From: Candidatus Omnitrophota bacterium
GTDB taxonomy: Bacteria; Omnitrophota; Omnitrophia; Omnitrophales; JACROU01
Reading direction: 5' to 3'
Assembly (NCBI GenBank): GCA_029261035.1
Contig: JAJDCD010000025.1
Span: 62,001 to 126,000 of the forward strand
Length of the DNA: 64,000 nt
Positions within the stretch are counted from its first letter, which is position 1, and each line of letters starts with the position of its first letter. Of this stretch, positions 39,401 to 47,643 are shown one piece after another. The notes beneath the pieces were generated by a model. It was not told where the DNA came from. It worked only from the letters and a program-made list of their open reading frames with translations, and searched no databases. The position numbers were made by a program, and so were the translations under genes.

Positions 39401-42400
39401 CTCTCTAAATCAAAAAGCTTAGGACCTTCATGTTCGATTTCTTCTGGTAGATTTTCTTTTTTGAACAGATCTTTAAACCTTTGAATTAAAGGAGTTGGAT
39501 CAATAGGATAAATAGATGAGAAAAAGATAGCATCCGAAGCCTCTTCTGCTTCAGACAAATCTAACTCTAAATTAATTAAAGTAACTTCTTCATCCAAAGC
39601 AGGAAAGGAAATACGTCTGCTGTCCTTATCAAAAGATAATATGGGTTTAAAGGTCTTCAGAGAATCAAAAAGTCTCGCGCTCTGAGAAGGATAAATCGGC
39701 TCTTCTGATTCATATAAAACATAATACGTATCATCCACTAATACATAAGGGTCTAAATTTTCGGAGGTCCATATACGAGAAACATTCCCTACGTAGGCTT
39801 TACCATCAGACTGTTCTCTTAAAAAACGATTTAACTCATATTCAAACAACAGTTCTTCAGTGCTAACATCGTCTCTTTTCATTAAAACATACTGCTTCCC
39901 ATCAACATCCTCAAAACTCCAATAAACATCGCTCAGTTTTTTTACCTGGACAAAACCTTCAATTCCAAATAAAGGCTCCACTCTCTGAATAAACTCCCCT
40001 TCAACACCTAAACTTCGGGCGGTGAAAAATTCTAAAACATCTCTATTGGGGTGCTTATTTTTAAATTCGTTACGACCTCTAAAGTTAACTCCTGTTCCAG
40101 TTAAATCAACCACCTCTAACTTTACTAAGTTAAGTAAAGCTTCTAAGTTTCGATTCTTCACATCTCTTATTCTAGCCAAATACAGTTCCTTCAAATTAGT
40201 TAACTTGCTAATTATCTCTAAATCACTTCCTTTTATTTGAGTCCTAGTTAGATTCAGCACTTCTAAATTTCTTAGAGCTTCTAACTGTTTTAACCCAGTT
40301 CCAGTTACCCTAGTTCCACTTAGACGAAGTTCCTTCAGATTAGTTAATTGGATTATATCCTCAAGAGCACGATCTCCAACTTCAGAGCCTATCAAAGAGA
40401 GGGTTTTTAAATTTAGTAAATTCCTTAAATAGTTTAACCCTTCATCCATTACTTGGGTTCGATCCATTATAAGGCTTTCTAAATTCGTCAACTTTCTCAA
40501 ATGTACTAACCCTTCACCCGTTACTTGCGTATCTTTTATATCAAGATTTTTCAAACTTATTAAACCACTCAAATGAGTCAGCTCTTCATTTCCAATGTCA
40601 AGTTCACTCAGATCAAGACTTCTCAAATTAGCATGTTCTTTTAAATGCCCAAGCTCTTCATTTCCAATGTCATAATAAATAAATAAAAGAAATCCTAAAT
40701 TTTTTATCCCTCTTAATTTACTTAGTGAGACATTTTCAAATGGTAAGAAACCAAGTTTGATATTTAGCATTAAAGTATCTTCTTCAAAACCTACAGCTTC
40801 TCTAAATTCACCTTGTTCATATACAGAAGGATTATTCAAATCATCTAAACGACCTTTTATATCCTCTCTCACCCGTGCTTTATATTCTTCTATCACCTGT
40901 TGACCTTTTTTCGTTTCTCTTATTCGTCGTATAGCTTGTTTATGCTGCTCATGATAACTATCTGGAAAAAGGATACCTTGAGCCCACCCTCCTTCCAACA
41001 CTCTCATCACTTCATCTTCTCTTCCAAGTCCTCCCAGCCTATGAAGAACCATCCCTCTCAACCCAAAATTTTCTGGGTATTCGTGCAACGCTCTCATCAT
41101 TTCATTTAATCCCATATCAGGGCCTATACCAAGGCTTTGCGCTTCTGTACTTTTAGGCTCATCTTCATCATCTGTTTCAACCCAAGAGATATTTCTATAA
41201 TTTACCTCTACATCTCTTCTTGCAAGATAAATTCCTCCCGCTCCTGTCCCGACAGCAACAAGCAATAAGAGTGCGGGAATAGCTATAGGCATAGAGAATA
41301 AGAAAGAAAACAAACCTAAGGTAAACATGTTGATTCCTAAAAAGACAATTCTTTCTCCTCGAGTAGAGCCTGGGGTCAAAGTGCTTTGTGGAAAATCAAA
41401 ATCTTGAACATCCTCATCTCCTAAACTAGCTCCCACAACAGCTCTTCGATCTCTTTCTCTATCATCAAGAATGCTTCTTTCTTCAAAAGACACATCTGAC
41501 ATTTCGCTTCTCAACAAATCCTGATAATTACTCACCTGATCGAACAAAAACCAATTACGTTCTGTTGGCTTTAATCTTAATTGTTGTTCAGCTTGAGCAG
41601 CTCGATATTCCTCAAGCAATTCATCGTACTCCAACAACTCACTCTCATCTCCTTCGTAACGAAGTAATGCTGCTTGAAACATTTCGAGCAAAAGTCCTAA
41701 TTTCAAGTCTAAATGCCTCAATTGCTCAATTTGATCAAAAACTTCTTTTCCCTTTTGCACAAAAAAGTTTTCTTCAAAAATATATCCACGAAGAACTTCA
41801 TAAGTTGTTTTTTTCTTTTTTATTTGAATAGGTTGCCCATCTACATCTCGTGATGCTGTAGCCACTGGCATAAGCATTCTTCTTTCTTCAGACCAAACAC
41901 CCGAATTGATTTCGCGAGACATTGCCCAAATAGCTGCAGTCCATAGAAAAGGAATCAAAGTCATCAGGATACTAAAAATAGAAAAAATAGTTGCGTTTTG
42001 AATTGCCGCATCCGGGCCAGGGCCAACAATAAATGAATGAATACCTATAGGAAGCAAAGAAAATGGCATATATTGAAATAAAAACTTCGTGAAAAAATCT
42101 TGAAAAAGTACAATTCGGTTCGCATGTCGTTCAGGGTTTTGAACAGCAGACACAAAAGAGTATAATTGAGAAGACATGGCACTATAAGCATCCCCTGCAC
42201 TTCCTCCATAGGCTCCGTGCCAAGCAAAGATTTCATCCGCCTCTTTTCTGTAAGATTTTCCTAAAGCACGAATATCTTTTATGACTTGTTTTACAGCTTC
42301 ATTCCGATCAGAAGAAAGGTTCGGATTAGAAAAAATATTCGCCACTTCACTTACTGCCACTGAGCGTTTTTGTATCGACCTCATGGATGGAAGCAGCATA

Positions 42401-45400
42401 ATAAGTGCTGTTGCAAATACATTCCTATGGGGAGGCGGAATATTCGTATTAATAGCAGCATCCCTCAGAATAAGCACCGCTTTTTTGCGGTTGCCAATGT
42501 AGCCCTCCCGTCTCATCAGTGCAACAATAACTTCCGCAGCCTGCTGCACCTGTCCTTCTGTATATAACCGCCATGCATCATCAAATTCTAAAGCAGGTTC
42601 TTGAGATCGCAATTCTTCTTTCCCCAAACTCGCTCCTTCAATTTGACGATCATCTTTTTTCTTCTTTTTCTTAAGCTTTATACTTAGCTTTTCTGGAGTT
42701 TCTGATATGTCTGGGGTTGTTGAGATGGAAAAACCCAAACTTGAAAATCGAATAGAAAGCTGATCTTTATAACTCTCTATTTGAGCTTGCATCCTTGGGC
42801 TCTCAGTTTGAAACTCATCTAGAAACTCATGAAATCCCTGTACATCTTGAATAATTCGATTTTTTAAATTAAGATTATCGAAATCATCTGCATATTTAAA
42901 AATAAGGGATGCAATTTCATTTAGTAAAATTAACCTTGAGTCTAAACTGTCCAGATATTCAAATTGACTCAATAAATATTTGCGTGACTGTTTATCGTTA
43001 AATAAAGATTTTTCTGATTCCCATATCAACCTTCTAACATGGCTTACAATGTCACGATCAGCTAATTTGTTTTGATCAAAGAGCTCCTCACGAAGCTCTC
43101 TTCTTTCTCTTATTTTATTGAATACTTTTTTAAGAGTCCCAACAATGACAATAAGAGAAACAAAAGATATCAATACATTGATATTAAAATGAGATGTGTA
43201 AAATCGATGAGGATTAACGTCGAAAAAAGAATGGTAAATGCTAACTAAAGGAATAATAGCAATCACCCAAGCAAAACTCGCCACTAATGCAAGACCTTCT
43301 ATTTCATTAAAATCCCTATTTCTATAAACTGTCAAAGGATCTTCTATTAAATGCTCTGTCTCAAAGATGAAATCGGATGTAAGATAATACTTTTGCTTAT
43401 CATCTTCTTTTCTAATTGAGTAATTAAAACGATCTGTATTCTCCTGCATCAAATAAGTCCTCAATAAACGCTTCGCATCTAACCCATATTCTGAATTTGT
43501 TAAAATTTCAGCATACTGATCAATTTCTTCTCTCGATTGAGAAATTACGCCTTTCATCCCTTCTGTTGCTAAAATAAGCTCAACATAATAACGAGCTACA
43601 CTTCTTCTCTTCTTTCTGTCTTTATAGTAATACAGATGATGACTGTGCAAATATTCAATTATTTCTCTTTGATAAATATTTTCTGCTGGCAATGGCCTAT
43701 ATTCCAAAAGCAAATCCAAAGCTTCTCCATGACGTTGTGCTTCTCTTAAAGACCGGTGTCTAACAGCCAATTTATTTGCTTCATCATCTGTTAAATCCAC
43801 ACTAACTCTTTCTTTTGGATCAGATCTGTCTGAATAATCAAACGGAAATTCATCTTTGGAAAACTGCTTACCCAAACTCGCACCTTCTAGCTGACGGTCA
43901 TCTCTTACTTTTCCAGTTTTAGAATCTTCTGCAATTGGAGGGGCGGAAATATCTCTTTGAATATCTGGAAATGGAATATCAGGAAATTGTTGAATTAAGA
44001 ATTCCCGCAGGTTTTTAGATTGGTCTTTGATGGGCTCCGACACGGAACTTATTTCTGTTAAAAATTGATAAAAGGCTACAATTTCATTATTGAGCCACTC
44101 TACCAACAATGGGTTTTCTTTTTCTTCCGAATATTTAATGACGGCTGCTGCTAATTCATTCAGCAAATAAATTTGAGCATCCGTGGTTCTCAGTTTTTCA
44201 AATTGAAGTTTAATGTATTGACGATGTTTTTCATCATTAAAGAAATAGCTGTCTGTTGTCCATAACTTCTTATTAACTGCCTTAACAATTTCTTGATCAC
44301 TCTCACCTAAAGATTCAAAAAGAATTTGGTTCTGAAGTTCTAGATAATTAAGATCTTTTCCTCTGTTTTTATCCAACATCATTCTAAAAATAGCAATTAA
44401 AGATATGATTGGAATTAAAATGGCAACTCCTCCAAGAACATAATCCGATATCTGAGAAGCCTCTAGCAAAACACGAGTGCCTAAGGTAATAAAAATTGCT
44501 GGCATTGGAACAAGTATCCAATTTTGTTTTCTGAAAATTACATTAAAAATTGAAGGGTTTCCAATTTCTTCCAAGTAAGCTTGAGGATCTAAAATCATTC
44601 TAGAAGCATGTTCTGCATCTCGTGCTGTTTTATAATAAGGCCCAGCAGGTCCTGAACCATATTGACCACCACCCCACTCAACATACTCCTTATACTTTTG
44701 GGCGCCTTGCTCATTTAGTTCTTTTGAAAGCTGTTTCAATAGATTTGAAGCTGTTTCCGCTGAAACAGCAGACGAGATTAGATCAACCATTTTGTCTTGA
44801 AGGTCCCAATCATCAAATTTAGATTCTACACCTGGCAACAATTGAATAAAAAACTTAGCTGCTTTTCTTCGAATTTGCACAGGTTGTGTTTGATCAAACA
44901 GCAATGGATAAACTAAATCAAAACTTTGTTTTCGATATTCATCATTATCGGGTAATATTCCTGGAGAACGCGCTAATAGAATATGAATCATCTTTTCATA
45001 AAAACCCAATTGAAATAAACCCTTAGCTTGAGTCAATCGATTTCTAGCATCTTCGATACCTGCTACGGATAACCTTTCATCAAAACCAAACTGCCTTTCA
45101 GTAAGTGGCGAGTTTCCCATAATAGAGCGTCGACGAGACACTTCCTCTCCAGCCGCACCAGGATCAAAATCACGCCATTTAAGCCACATCTGCTCTGTAT
45201 CTACAACTGTCAAATCCAAAGGCTCTGGATGCTTTTCATAAATCTGTCTAATTTCTTCTCGAGATACTGGAGTCTGGTAAAAACTAACATGCAATAAATT
45301 CTCCATACCTTCAATCAAACTAATGTCTACCGACTCTAAACCATCTAGATTTAAATCAATCTCTTCTTTCCATTCATTCAGAATAACTCTCTTATCCCAC

Positions 45401-47499
45401 TCCTCTTCTAGTCCATTGACTCTTAAAATTTCTCTTACCCTCTCTTTATCTTTTTCATAAGATCCTAATGATTGGGCCAAAACAGCTTCTTCGCTCAACG
45501 GTTGGGTTTGGTTTTTGTTTACAACAAAGGTAGGGCGAATAATCACAGCTTCTTGGATAGGGATTAGAATAGACTGATTTGTCAGTCCCAAGCTTATCTC
45601 TACACCTTTTTTATCAGAAGAATCTTCCAAACCTGTTTGATAATTCACAGTCAAATCTGCTTGTTTAAAAAGAACATTGGATTCCAAATAGCGACTTATA
45701 TTTTGAACTAAAACTTCTGTATTGTTTCTTAAATTTGGATTTAAAGATAATTCGCGCTCAATCAGAATATTTAAAAGATCAATCACAGCATCAACAAGCA
45801 TTTCCACTTGCCTTTTTTCATCTCCTCCTAAAAGTTGAATTTGTTTCAGATCCCCTACCATCCCAAGCACTTTTTGAATTTGGGAGGTATCAAAAATAGT
45901 TTTACTCATTCCCATAACAGACTGGTGATACTTCTCGTGACCAAACTCCGTTTGGATTTGAGGCTGAACTCCAACATAAGATATGTTTTTATCCTTAATC
46001 AATTCTGCTAATCCTTCGGAATGAAAACCTCCCGTAATTAAGATGGCTTTTTCTTGTTTCATTTGTTTCATTTGTTTTTGAAGTTGCTCAAATAAAGCTT
46101 TATTACGTTCTTCGGCTAATCGGTAGAACTCGATAGCATTCTTATAGACAGGTTTAAATGTTTTTTGATTTTCTAAAAGAGTTCCCAAATCTCTTTCTTC
46201 TTGGTTTGAGAGTTGCAGAAGACGATCCGTCAACTTACGCACATCTCCATTCAAACCTTTCCAATCAGAGTATGACAATTCAAAAGCAATCAATTTCTTA
46301 AATAAATTCAAATCCTCACTCAGCTTAATTAAAATCTGTTCATTTTCGTTCTTAGATAAAAATTCATATAAATTTCTACTTAATTGGTTCATTTCATTAA
46401 AAAACTCAGGACCTGTAATTTCGCTCTGAAGAATGAAGTGTTCTGAAAACTTTCTTAAATTTTTATACGCTGAAAGATCTATTTGAGCCTGCAAACTTGC
46501 TTCATAAATAAACTGAAAGAATTCTCGGGGAGCTTTTCCTGTCGTTTCGTAAAGTCGTGTCACCAAAGATTGGTTGATCTGATTTCGTTTTGTAATGGAC
46601 GTTAGCCCTCGAATCAGATGCTGCTTATCCCGCTCATCAAAAACTCGTTCTCTCATCAGATGAATTAGTTGTGTTACTTCCTTCTGGAGACCCTCATCAT
46701 CTAACTCTCGTTCTCTATCTTGAACACGAAGCATTCGACACAGAAAGGGATATTCTTTTTGGTTTAAGGGTGAGGTCAATTCTATATTAAGAAACTCTTC
46801 TGCTTTTTTTTCTAAATAAGAGATAAATTGAATGAGTTCGATTTGTTTATTCTGATATTGCAGAACTTTTTTATCAAATTTTAATAACTCGGGATTGTAA
46901 ATACGCGATTTTAAAATATTCAGTTCTCGGTCAAAAGAATCAAAAAAGGGTTTTGCTTCTTCTTTGGTTTGAAGGCCTTTACGGAACAAAGTGTAATCCT
47001 CTCGGTAAAGGTCTGTTTTTTCAACTCCTTCAAAAAAGATACCTTCATAATCTTTTAGCCCTTCAGATATTTCCAAAGCAAAAAGTTCTCCACCTGTAAC
47101 CTCCCCCTTCTGAGCTAAGGCGTCTGCTACCTTCATATTAATATCTGCATAAGGAAAAAAGTGATAACTACGAGGATCTAACGAAGAGGACGCTCCTTCT
47201 AAACCAATTAACTGATAATCATGTTCACGGACTAAGTAATCTAAAATACTTTGGATATTTTTCTGTGCTTCATAGTTCGCATGAGCATCTTGAATATGAA
47301 CAATCACTTTTTCGGAGTCTGCAGGAATAACTTCTTTGACTGTACCTAGTTGTTGAGGTAAGGAGAGTTGAAGAGCACTTTGAGACACACTTTTTACGTT
47401 TAGCGACAATAGCCCCTCTGGAACAGACCATGCCACTGTAGTTGTCGTAAAGCAAATAAGCACAAAACTAGCTATAAACCTCAAGTATTTAAAACCCAA
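33493..47499 (-). CDS. Giant mosaic protein of 4,668 residues with recurrent [A/G]xSLG motif
   Basis: The start is a TTG with GGGAG seven bases upstream. Residues 1-24 look like a signal peptide. Domains I can see: about 60-520 a TraB/ChaN-like (Tiki superfamily) region with HIQDAHANYEAQ, IGLEG and GGFHSEG; 820-2016 three related modules, each with two hydrophobic helices (near 995-1040, 1400-1455, 1807-1859); another helix pair at 2050-2092; nine 24-residue leucine-rich repeats at 2263-2480; kinase-like stretches near 2985-3075 and 3508-3720; and a CheR-like methyltransferase region at 4166-4365. Ten [A/G]-x-S-L-G motifs stand at 675, 1206, 1622, 2023, 2120, 2494, 2815, 3168, 4015 and 4370 and tend to fall between these blocks. 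The protein should be exported or membrane-bound. Function unknown; catalytic residues are only partly kept. The frame is open throughout, so I do not think it is a pseudogene. Confidence 0.9.
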   Translation of the reverse strand: MGFKYLRFIASFVLICFTTTTVAWSVPEGLLSLNVKSVSQSALQLSLPQQLGTVKEVIPADSEKVIVHIQDAHANYEAQKNIQSILDYLVREHDYQLIGLEGASSSLDPRSYHFFPYADINMKVADALAQKGEVTGGELFALEISEGLKDYEGIFFEGVEKTDLYREDYTLFRKGLQTKEEAKPFFDSFDRELNILKSRIYNPELLKFDKKVLQYQNKQIELIQFISYLEKKAEEFLNIELTSPLNQKEYPFLCRMLRVQDRERELDDEGLQKEVTQLIHLMRERVFDERDKQHLIRGLTSITKRNQINQSLVTRLYETTGKAPREFFQFIYEASLQAQIDLSAYKNLRKFSEHFILQSEITGPEFFNEMNQLSRNLYEFLSKNENEQILIKLSEDLNLFKKLIAFELSYSDWKGLNGDVRKLTDRLLQLSNQEERDLGTLLENQKTFKPVYKNAIEFYRLAEERNKALFEQLQKQMKQMKQEKAILITGGFHSEGLAELIKDKNISYVGVQPQIQTEFGHEKYHQSVMGMSKTIFDTSQIQKVLGMVGDLKQIQLLGGDEKRQVEMLVDAVIDLLNILIERELSLNPNLRNNTEVLVQNISRYLESNVLFKQADLTVNYQTGLEDSSDKKGVEISLGLTNQSILIPIQEAVIIRPTFVVNKNQTQPLSEEAVLAQSLGSYEKDKERVREILRVNGLEEEWDKRVILNEWKEEIDLNLDGLESVDISLIEGMENLLHVSFYQTPVSREEIRQIYEKHPEPLDLTVVDTEQMWLKWRDFDPGAAGEEVSRRRSIMGNSPLTERQFGFDERLSVAGIEDARNRLTQAKGLFQLGFYEKMIHILLARSPGILPDNDEYRKQSFDLVYPLLFDQTQPVQIRRKAAKFFIQLLPGVESKFDDWDLQDKMVDLISSAVSAETASNLLKQLSKELNEQGAQKYKEYVEWGGGQYGSGPAGPYYKTARDAEHASRMILDPQAYLEEIGNPSIFNVIFRKQNWILVPMPAIFITLGTRVLLEASQISDYVLGGVAILIPIISLIAIFRMMLDKNRGKDLNYLELQNQILFESLGESDQEIVKAVNKKLWTTDSYFFNDEKHRQYIKLQFEKLRTTDAQIYLLNELAAAVIKYSEEKENPLLVEWLNNEIVAFYQFLTEISSVSEPIKDQSKNLREFLIQQFPDIPFPDIQRDISAPPIAEDSKTGKVRDDRQLEGASLGKQFSKDEFPFDYSDRSDPKERVSVDLTDDEANKLAVRHRSLREAQRHGEALDLLLEYRPLPAENIYQREIIEYLHSHHLYYYKDRKKRRSVARYYVELILATEGMKGVISQSREEIDQYAEILTNSEYGLDAKRLLRTYLMQENTDRFNYSIRKEDDKQKYYLTSDFIFETEHLIEDPLTVYRNRDFNEIEGLALVASFAWVIAIIPLVSIYHSFFDVNPHRFYTSHFNINVLISFVSLIVIVGTLKKVFNKIRERRELREELFDQNKLADRDIVSHVRRLIWESEKSLFNDKQSRKYLLSQFEYLDSLDSRLILLNEIASLIFKYADDFDNLNLKNRIIQDVQGFHEFLDEFQTESPRMQAQIESYKDQLSIRFSSLGFSISTTPDISETPEKLSIKLKKKKKKDDRQIEGASLGKEELRSQEPALEFDDAWRLYTEGQVQQAAEVIVALMRREGYIGNRKKAVLILRDAAINTNIPPPHRNVFATALIMLLPSMRSIQKRSVAVSEVANIFSNPNLSSDRNEAVKQVIKDIRALGKSYRKEADEIFAWHGAYGGSAGDAYSAMSSQLYSFVSAVQNPERHANRIVLFQDFFTKFLFQYMPFSLLPIGIHSFIVGPGPDAAIQNATIFSIFSILMTLIPFLWTAAIWAMSREINSGVWSEERRMLMPVATASRDVDGQPIQIKKKKTTYEVLRGYIFEENFFVQKGKEVFDQIEQLRHLDLKLGLLLEMFQAALLRYEGDESELLEYDELLEEYRAAQAEQQLRLKPTERNWFLFDQVSNYQDLLRSEMSDVSFEERSILDDRERDRRAVVGASLGDEDVQDFDFPQSTLTPGSTRGERIVFLGINMFTLGLFSFLFSMPIAIPALLLLVAVGTGAGGIYLARRDVEVNYRNISWVETDDEDEPKSTEAQSLGIGPDMGLNEMMRALHEYPENFGLRGMVLHRLGGLGREDEVMRVLEGGWAQGILFPDSYHEQHKQAIRRIRETKKGQQVIEEYKARVREDIKGRLDDLNNPSVYEQGEFREAVGFEEDTLMLNIKLGFLPFENVSLSKLRGIKNLGFLLFIYYDIGNEELGHLKEHANLRSLDLSELDIGNEELTHLSGLISLKNLDIKDTQVTGEGLVHLRKLTNLESLIMDRTQVMDEGLNYLRNLLNLKTLSLIGSEVGDRALEDIIQLTNLKELRLSGTRVTGTGLKQLEALRNLEVLNLTRTQIKGSDLEIISKLTNLKELYLARIRDVKNRNLEALLNLVKLEVVDLTGTGVNFRGRNEFKNKHPNRDVLEFFTARSLGVEGEFIQRVEPLFGIEGFVQVKKLSDVYWSFEDVDGKQYVLMKRDDVSTEELLFEYELNRFLREQSDGKAYVGNVSRIWTSENLDPYVLVDDTYYVLYESEEPIYPSQSARLFDSLKTFKPILSFDKDSRRISFPALDEEVTLINLELDLSEAEEASDAIFFSSIYPIDPTPLIQRFKDLFKKENLPEEIEHEGPKLFDLERGYDWHVSLKVKGLPSGVGSVYFSVDPSAKELDLVLAFSGLKNVSHRFIIDPEVRSDSGSNVVTLQKGTQHKHYSQNNLALQNEMERVVKDFFSQIMSIEEKEGVVTQEDSLISEAQSLGVEQLKETLVFKESVKESTRRFFRFKRVEFDEEVEKILAKTKVYDSHKELEGIHDTHLSILAALLVKDKKTGLRTLENVLELRGSDKPLSEFDIELIDLSKAKGSNKKVDLIVLRSPDEVFYLTAATDKFMYRVDGAVTDSHTYMEYQESMKDYEKTPYLTRPLQFVQIGFDKEDPIRVYIKDYTPGISFDEWLLVNRERLGDEGFLDNAFYQFGKVIGSFYQKVGGWPNAEVVVDDHKGELQFYLIDYQGKVQFYIDVANQFAGYLRDSMSNNLSHLGLSDERVQQLINVVLLGFDFSFSDPKLSKDVFELFSNSSYFEEIYQSYQASITDGDLPVVASREKVLSKVDASSLGLNNENSDQSRNLAIYLENWRFLERVKESINKSSKLGKYKLSASIDRLPFFNESYEPTLVVYVLVDSKGTKYTKDLEEVRGVLGEVDLKNFPEGPGLIGWMHVVVSRDASNNPVLIVSEVQPQNDYWSLRSRLKQRIKKWHKDTYRHIEDLIGAFNRPNISFAKIHFETMSEYFSKESKLQGRVHTLDMLRELYGSPTKAYQKLEGGLRFFSDFGSKLLQKGLVIWQRNSGEKIDFWPEPEKLSELESVEDSEVRERFESARQEGDLLVGLSRDGDGKIQPVYSKGREFRNVVNADSATFKAQWTDLRSVEEIPLAFTLMDEVSMETSVDWEMVPEDLKEYFLSGAVLVTSSEDIGEDYSVLMSVTPPEIGTRAGGRTGIVLKNGMPLIFSLNGQEFFLELKGVGTPEGGYDYEDSFRGIRGGLTAGEAKREFDALQQYGTFTLEGYEKETLVRVIASIQFEHKTNKQGYLLRLSPGSIRATHEGELIEKKDEKSWVQQAAYGYGKALAYQFVQGRIPLTNPEKLITINQGQRFVLTDFFASRMLYEYPFTSARRKELKVSDALLSSVSAVDSLHHFEKYDGFEFFVEGLVQGLLNHSGWNKEKEQELLNVNDLKGVYQFLWKSFFAEEYFEAKVRMGWLPRVTSLLYVDIPTDFVATLSERAHDAYDRNSNILNNDLEEDRREILERKQEVLFKAGFTSAGIIKAVNSVESRRAFRDLLEKNKFIEILDSPYSDLWELWGESGTTPSFLWNLIMLVDYLKEQINFLQQVSEYTEDRMVRIFAEQSRKIAMARYSELILMTPHDYLLKIQDDPTYSVKMSMLPYHTKETIKDVVDVMDAARSRASSLGQQQTDFKTGEIQVSKSLVKRIGSVDGVLISDMLSSLAFRATFIHQLDMGRIFSESFLKALSGFARASGYDDFREYFMYLNGIKDMDQYKREFGKFSLYWVQPESDVTLPLDYEGTGRYGLFFRTHKQYESFYLKLRELIRKKKESDEQNKKITIDLIGPGVFEEPLSILILMMTAYQKEGVSLEEIPLDFNILDRDTRVLEAFKRGEIIYPFIDLRHKDGGVYGQWNGFKHKFQKYIPNEGFRTVTPLEKDFEDMRNNIRKAFSFLPGVSDSWQFVTVDLDNPEVNAWVQAFKYKTRGDLESGKSDFVFFNQVHTLLDQHDLAVFHANIINRTSGGGFIYSNDPELADVSAASLGVVDRVRETAQLFSGRILPLSFYSSAKSSLYRLVMSSWYPKAFAAESADAESPRVVSFDRVLSETQSRVFNAYDLNSETFSVVMKTSDYFDVESESLLLTNNPKTVSLIFYYGTNKEAKQIENKIKFLKDKNGELINDRILVIPILKGDEVDSFQSYLTGKDFVQILNLAKQYFEEVSVNITQAMVHRRLSVVGSSELLSAIDLMLIQRLETPSSNELSDLGIELADFNRYALPHAFLLGMSEGDMSHPLMKPVRDNIRKDKKRGVFTFVKNSLREKISKLQQAFKAYQALLTAA
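40060..40737 (-). repeat. Leucine-rich repeat array in the giant protein
   Basis: About nine units of 24 residues follow the pattern LxxLxLxxTxVxxxGLxxLxxLxN (residues about 2255-2480). Two adjacent units share an exact 21-base stretch (40580-40600 and 40652-40672, 72 bases apart), so duplication was recent there. Such arrays bind proteins. Confidence 0.85.
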
Positions 47500-47588
47500 T
47501 AGGACACTCCCTTTTTTAATAAGTTTAATATGTATTTAGCTTCTTTACAAGATTTATACTGCTATATATAGGGATACAACCCTATCCA

Positions 47589-47634
47589 TGTCCCAAAAGT
47601 GACAGTCACCTTGGTGACAGTCACTTTTGGGACA
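47589..47634. repeat. Long near-perfect palindrome after uvrB
   Basis: Arms 47589-47610 and 47613-47634 match at 21 of 22 positions with a TT loop; the outer part is TGTCCCAAAAGTGAC. GTGACAGTCAC inside each arm is itself palindromic. It lies ten bases after the uvrB stop and could end that transcript, but it has no T-run. Confidence 0.85.
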
Positions 47635-47643
47635 CACATTCAG

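Noticed and set aside
42740-45595. Other S-L-G triplets in the giant protein (VEISLGLT, LFESLGES, RFSSLGFS)
   Set aside because: They lack the small residue two places before the serine and lie inside helical or strand-like segments rather than between blocks, so I did not count them.
33493-47499. Giant frame as a sequencing artefact or pseudogene
   Set aside because: It is open for 14 kb, has a ribosome-binding site, a signal peptide-like start, ordered domains and internal repeats that stay in frame.
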